A DNA stretch of 6,433 bases from Porticoccus sp. (lineage in GTDB: Bacteria; Pseudomonadota; Gammaproteobacteria; Pseudomonadales; Porticoccaceae). The stretch covers positions 1-6,433 of the forward strand of contig JALQUJ010000189.1 in NCBI GenBank assembly GCA_023263825.1. The letters run 5' to 3'. Under the pieces are notes generated by a model. It ran no database searches and was not told the DNA's origin. It saw only the letters and a program-made list of their open reading frames with translations. Made by a program: the position numbers and the translations under genes. Below are positions 5,892-6,433 of this stretch, piece after piece (position 1 is the first letter of the stretch; each line of letters starts with the position of its first letter).

Positions 5892-6433
5892 TTAATGGTC
5901 TAATGCCTGCCGTATTTCAGTAATAATTCCAGAAACCGCTGAAGCATAAACCGATGGATCAGATTCTCCCTGTTCAGCCAGTTTTGCTATCTGGTTAACC
6001 AATACACTACCAATCACAACACCATCGGACAAATCAGCTACAGCGCGGGCCGATGCACCATCTTTAATACCAAACCCTACACAGACTGGCAGGTCAGTCA
6101 GTGAACGAATATTCGATACATTTTTCTTAACAGACTCTACATCCAAATTACCAGCGCCAGTAACACCCTTAAGGGAGACATAATAAATAAAGCCACCTGC
6201 AATATCAGTGACTTTTTTCTGTCGTTCCGCTGTACTTGTCGGAGCTAACAAGAAAATATTTTCCAAATCAGCTTGCCTTAAATGCTGATTAAACTCTTCA
6301 GCTTCTTCCGGTGGCAAATCTACTGTCAAAACCGCATCTACGCCTGAAGCGACAGCCTGATCAATAAAATTATCATAGCCCATACGTTCAATAGGGTTGG
6401 TGTAACCCATCAATAATATTGGGGTGTCGGCAT
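5892..6433 (-). CDS. trpA: Tryptophan synthase alpha chain, 5' end cut by window
   Basis: TrpA cleaves indole-3-glycerol phosphate to indole and glyceraldehyde 3-phosphate; indole is channelled to TrpB. The reading frame is open to the window edge, giving 179 residues plus a partial codon, against about 268 for the full protein. The catalytic Glu and Asp, near residues 49 and 60 in E. coli, lie outside. Visible TIM-barrel motifs are TPILLMGYTNP (window residues 3-13), VDAVLTVDLPPEEA, YYVSLKGVTGA (mobile loop 6 with the conserved Gly-Val-Thr-Gly), VCVGFGIK, and VVIGSVLVNQI (phosphate-binding Gly-Ser). In-frame TTG and ATG codons near 6408-6413 are internal, because conserved sequence continues upstream of them. 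Its position before accD suggests that a trp gene group, probably trpF-trpB-trpA, runs off to the right; those genes are not visible. Confidence 0.96.
   Translation of the reverse strand, partial: ADTPILLMGYTNPIERMGYDNFIDQAVASGVDAVLTVDLPPEEAEEFNQHLRQADLENIFLLAPTSTAERQKKVTDIAGGFIYYVSLKGVTGAGNLDVESVKKNVSNIRSLTDLPVCVGFGIKDGASARAVADLSDGVVIGSVLVNQIAKLAEQGESDPSVYASAVSGIITEIRQALDH

Noticed and set aside
6408..6413. TTG/ATG codons as the true start of trpA
   Set aside because: Conserved TrpA sequence (ADTPILL) continues in frame upstream to the window edge, and the catalytic N-terminal part would be missing from such a start.
1..6433. A novel defence, mobile or biosynthetic system
   Set aside because: Every gene is a well-known housekeeping family in a familiar order, the longest gene-free stretch is 113 bp, and no foreign-looking insertion, repeat array or unknown gene is present.

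Overview
The window is a single, tightly packed, co-directional block of housekeeping genes, all on the minus strand. Read in the direction of transcription (from the high coordinates down) the order is trpA (3' part only), accD, folC, a dedD-type SPOR-domain gene, cvpA, purF and metZ (5' part only). Protein sequences and gene order both point to a gammaproteobacterium. The core accD-folC-dedD-cvpA-purF order is shared with Escherichia coli and Pseudomonas. The placement of metZ directly after purF is Pseudomonas-like, and PurF reads closer to the Pseudomonas than the enterobacterial form. The moderate-to-low G+C and the trpA-accD junction suggest a marine or environmental lineage near Cellvibrionales or a related order. 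That last placement is an inference and I cannot name a genus.

Layout from the right edge: trpA (tryptophan synthase alpha chain, N-terminus outside the window) ends at 5892. After 48 bp comes accD (5843-4866, carboxyltransferase beta subunit of acetyl-CoA carboxylase). Its 3' end overlaps the start of folC (4903-3602, dihydrofolate/folylpolyglutamate synthase). A 107-bp spacer leads to the dedD-like gene (GTG start, 3494-2967), whose product is a one-pass membrane protein with a C-terminal SPOR domain. A 113-bp spacer, the only place with a plausible internal promoter, leads to cvpA (2853-2359). Then come 50 bp, purF (2308-776), 59 bp, and metZ (716 to beyond position 1).

The genes feed linked branches of metabolism: tryptophan, malonyl-CoA for fatty acids, folate one-carbon carriers, the first committed step of purine synthesis, and sulfur incorporation into homocysteine for methionine. 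DedD and CvpA add cell-envelope and division functions. Folate polyglutamates support both purine synthesis and methionine synthesis, so folC, purF and metZ fit together. No stretch longer than 113 bp lacks a gene. I see no RNA gene, mobile element, CRISPR array or phage remnant.

I do not see a previously undescribed system here. The points most worth a second look are small: a palindrome plus repeated CACTC/GAGTG half-sites around a TATAAT box upstream of cvpA-purF; a seven-C tract directly after the folC start codon, inside the accD overlap; and an in-frame 16-bp repeat within purF.
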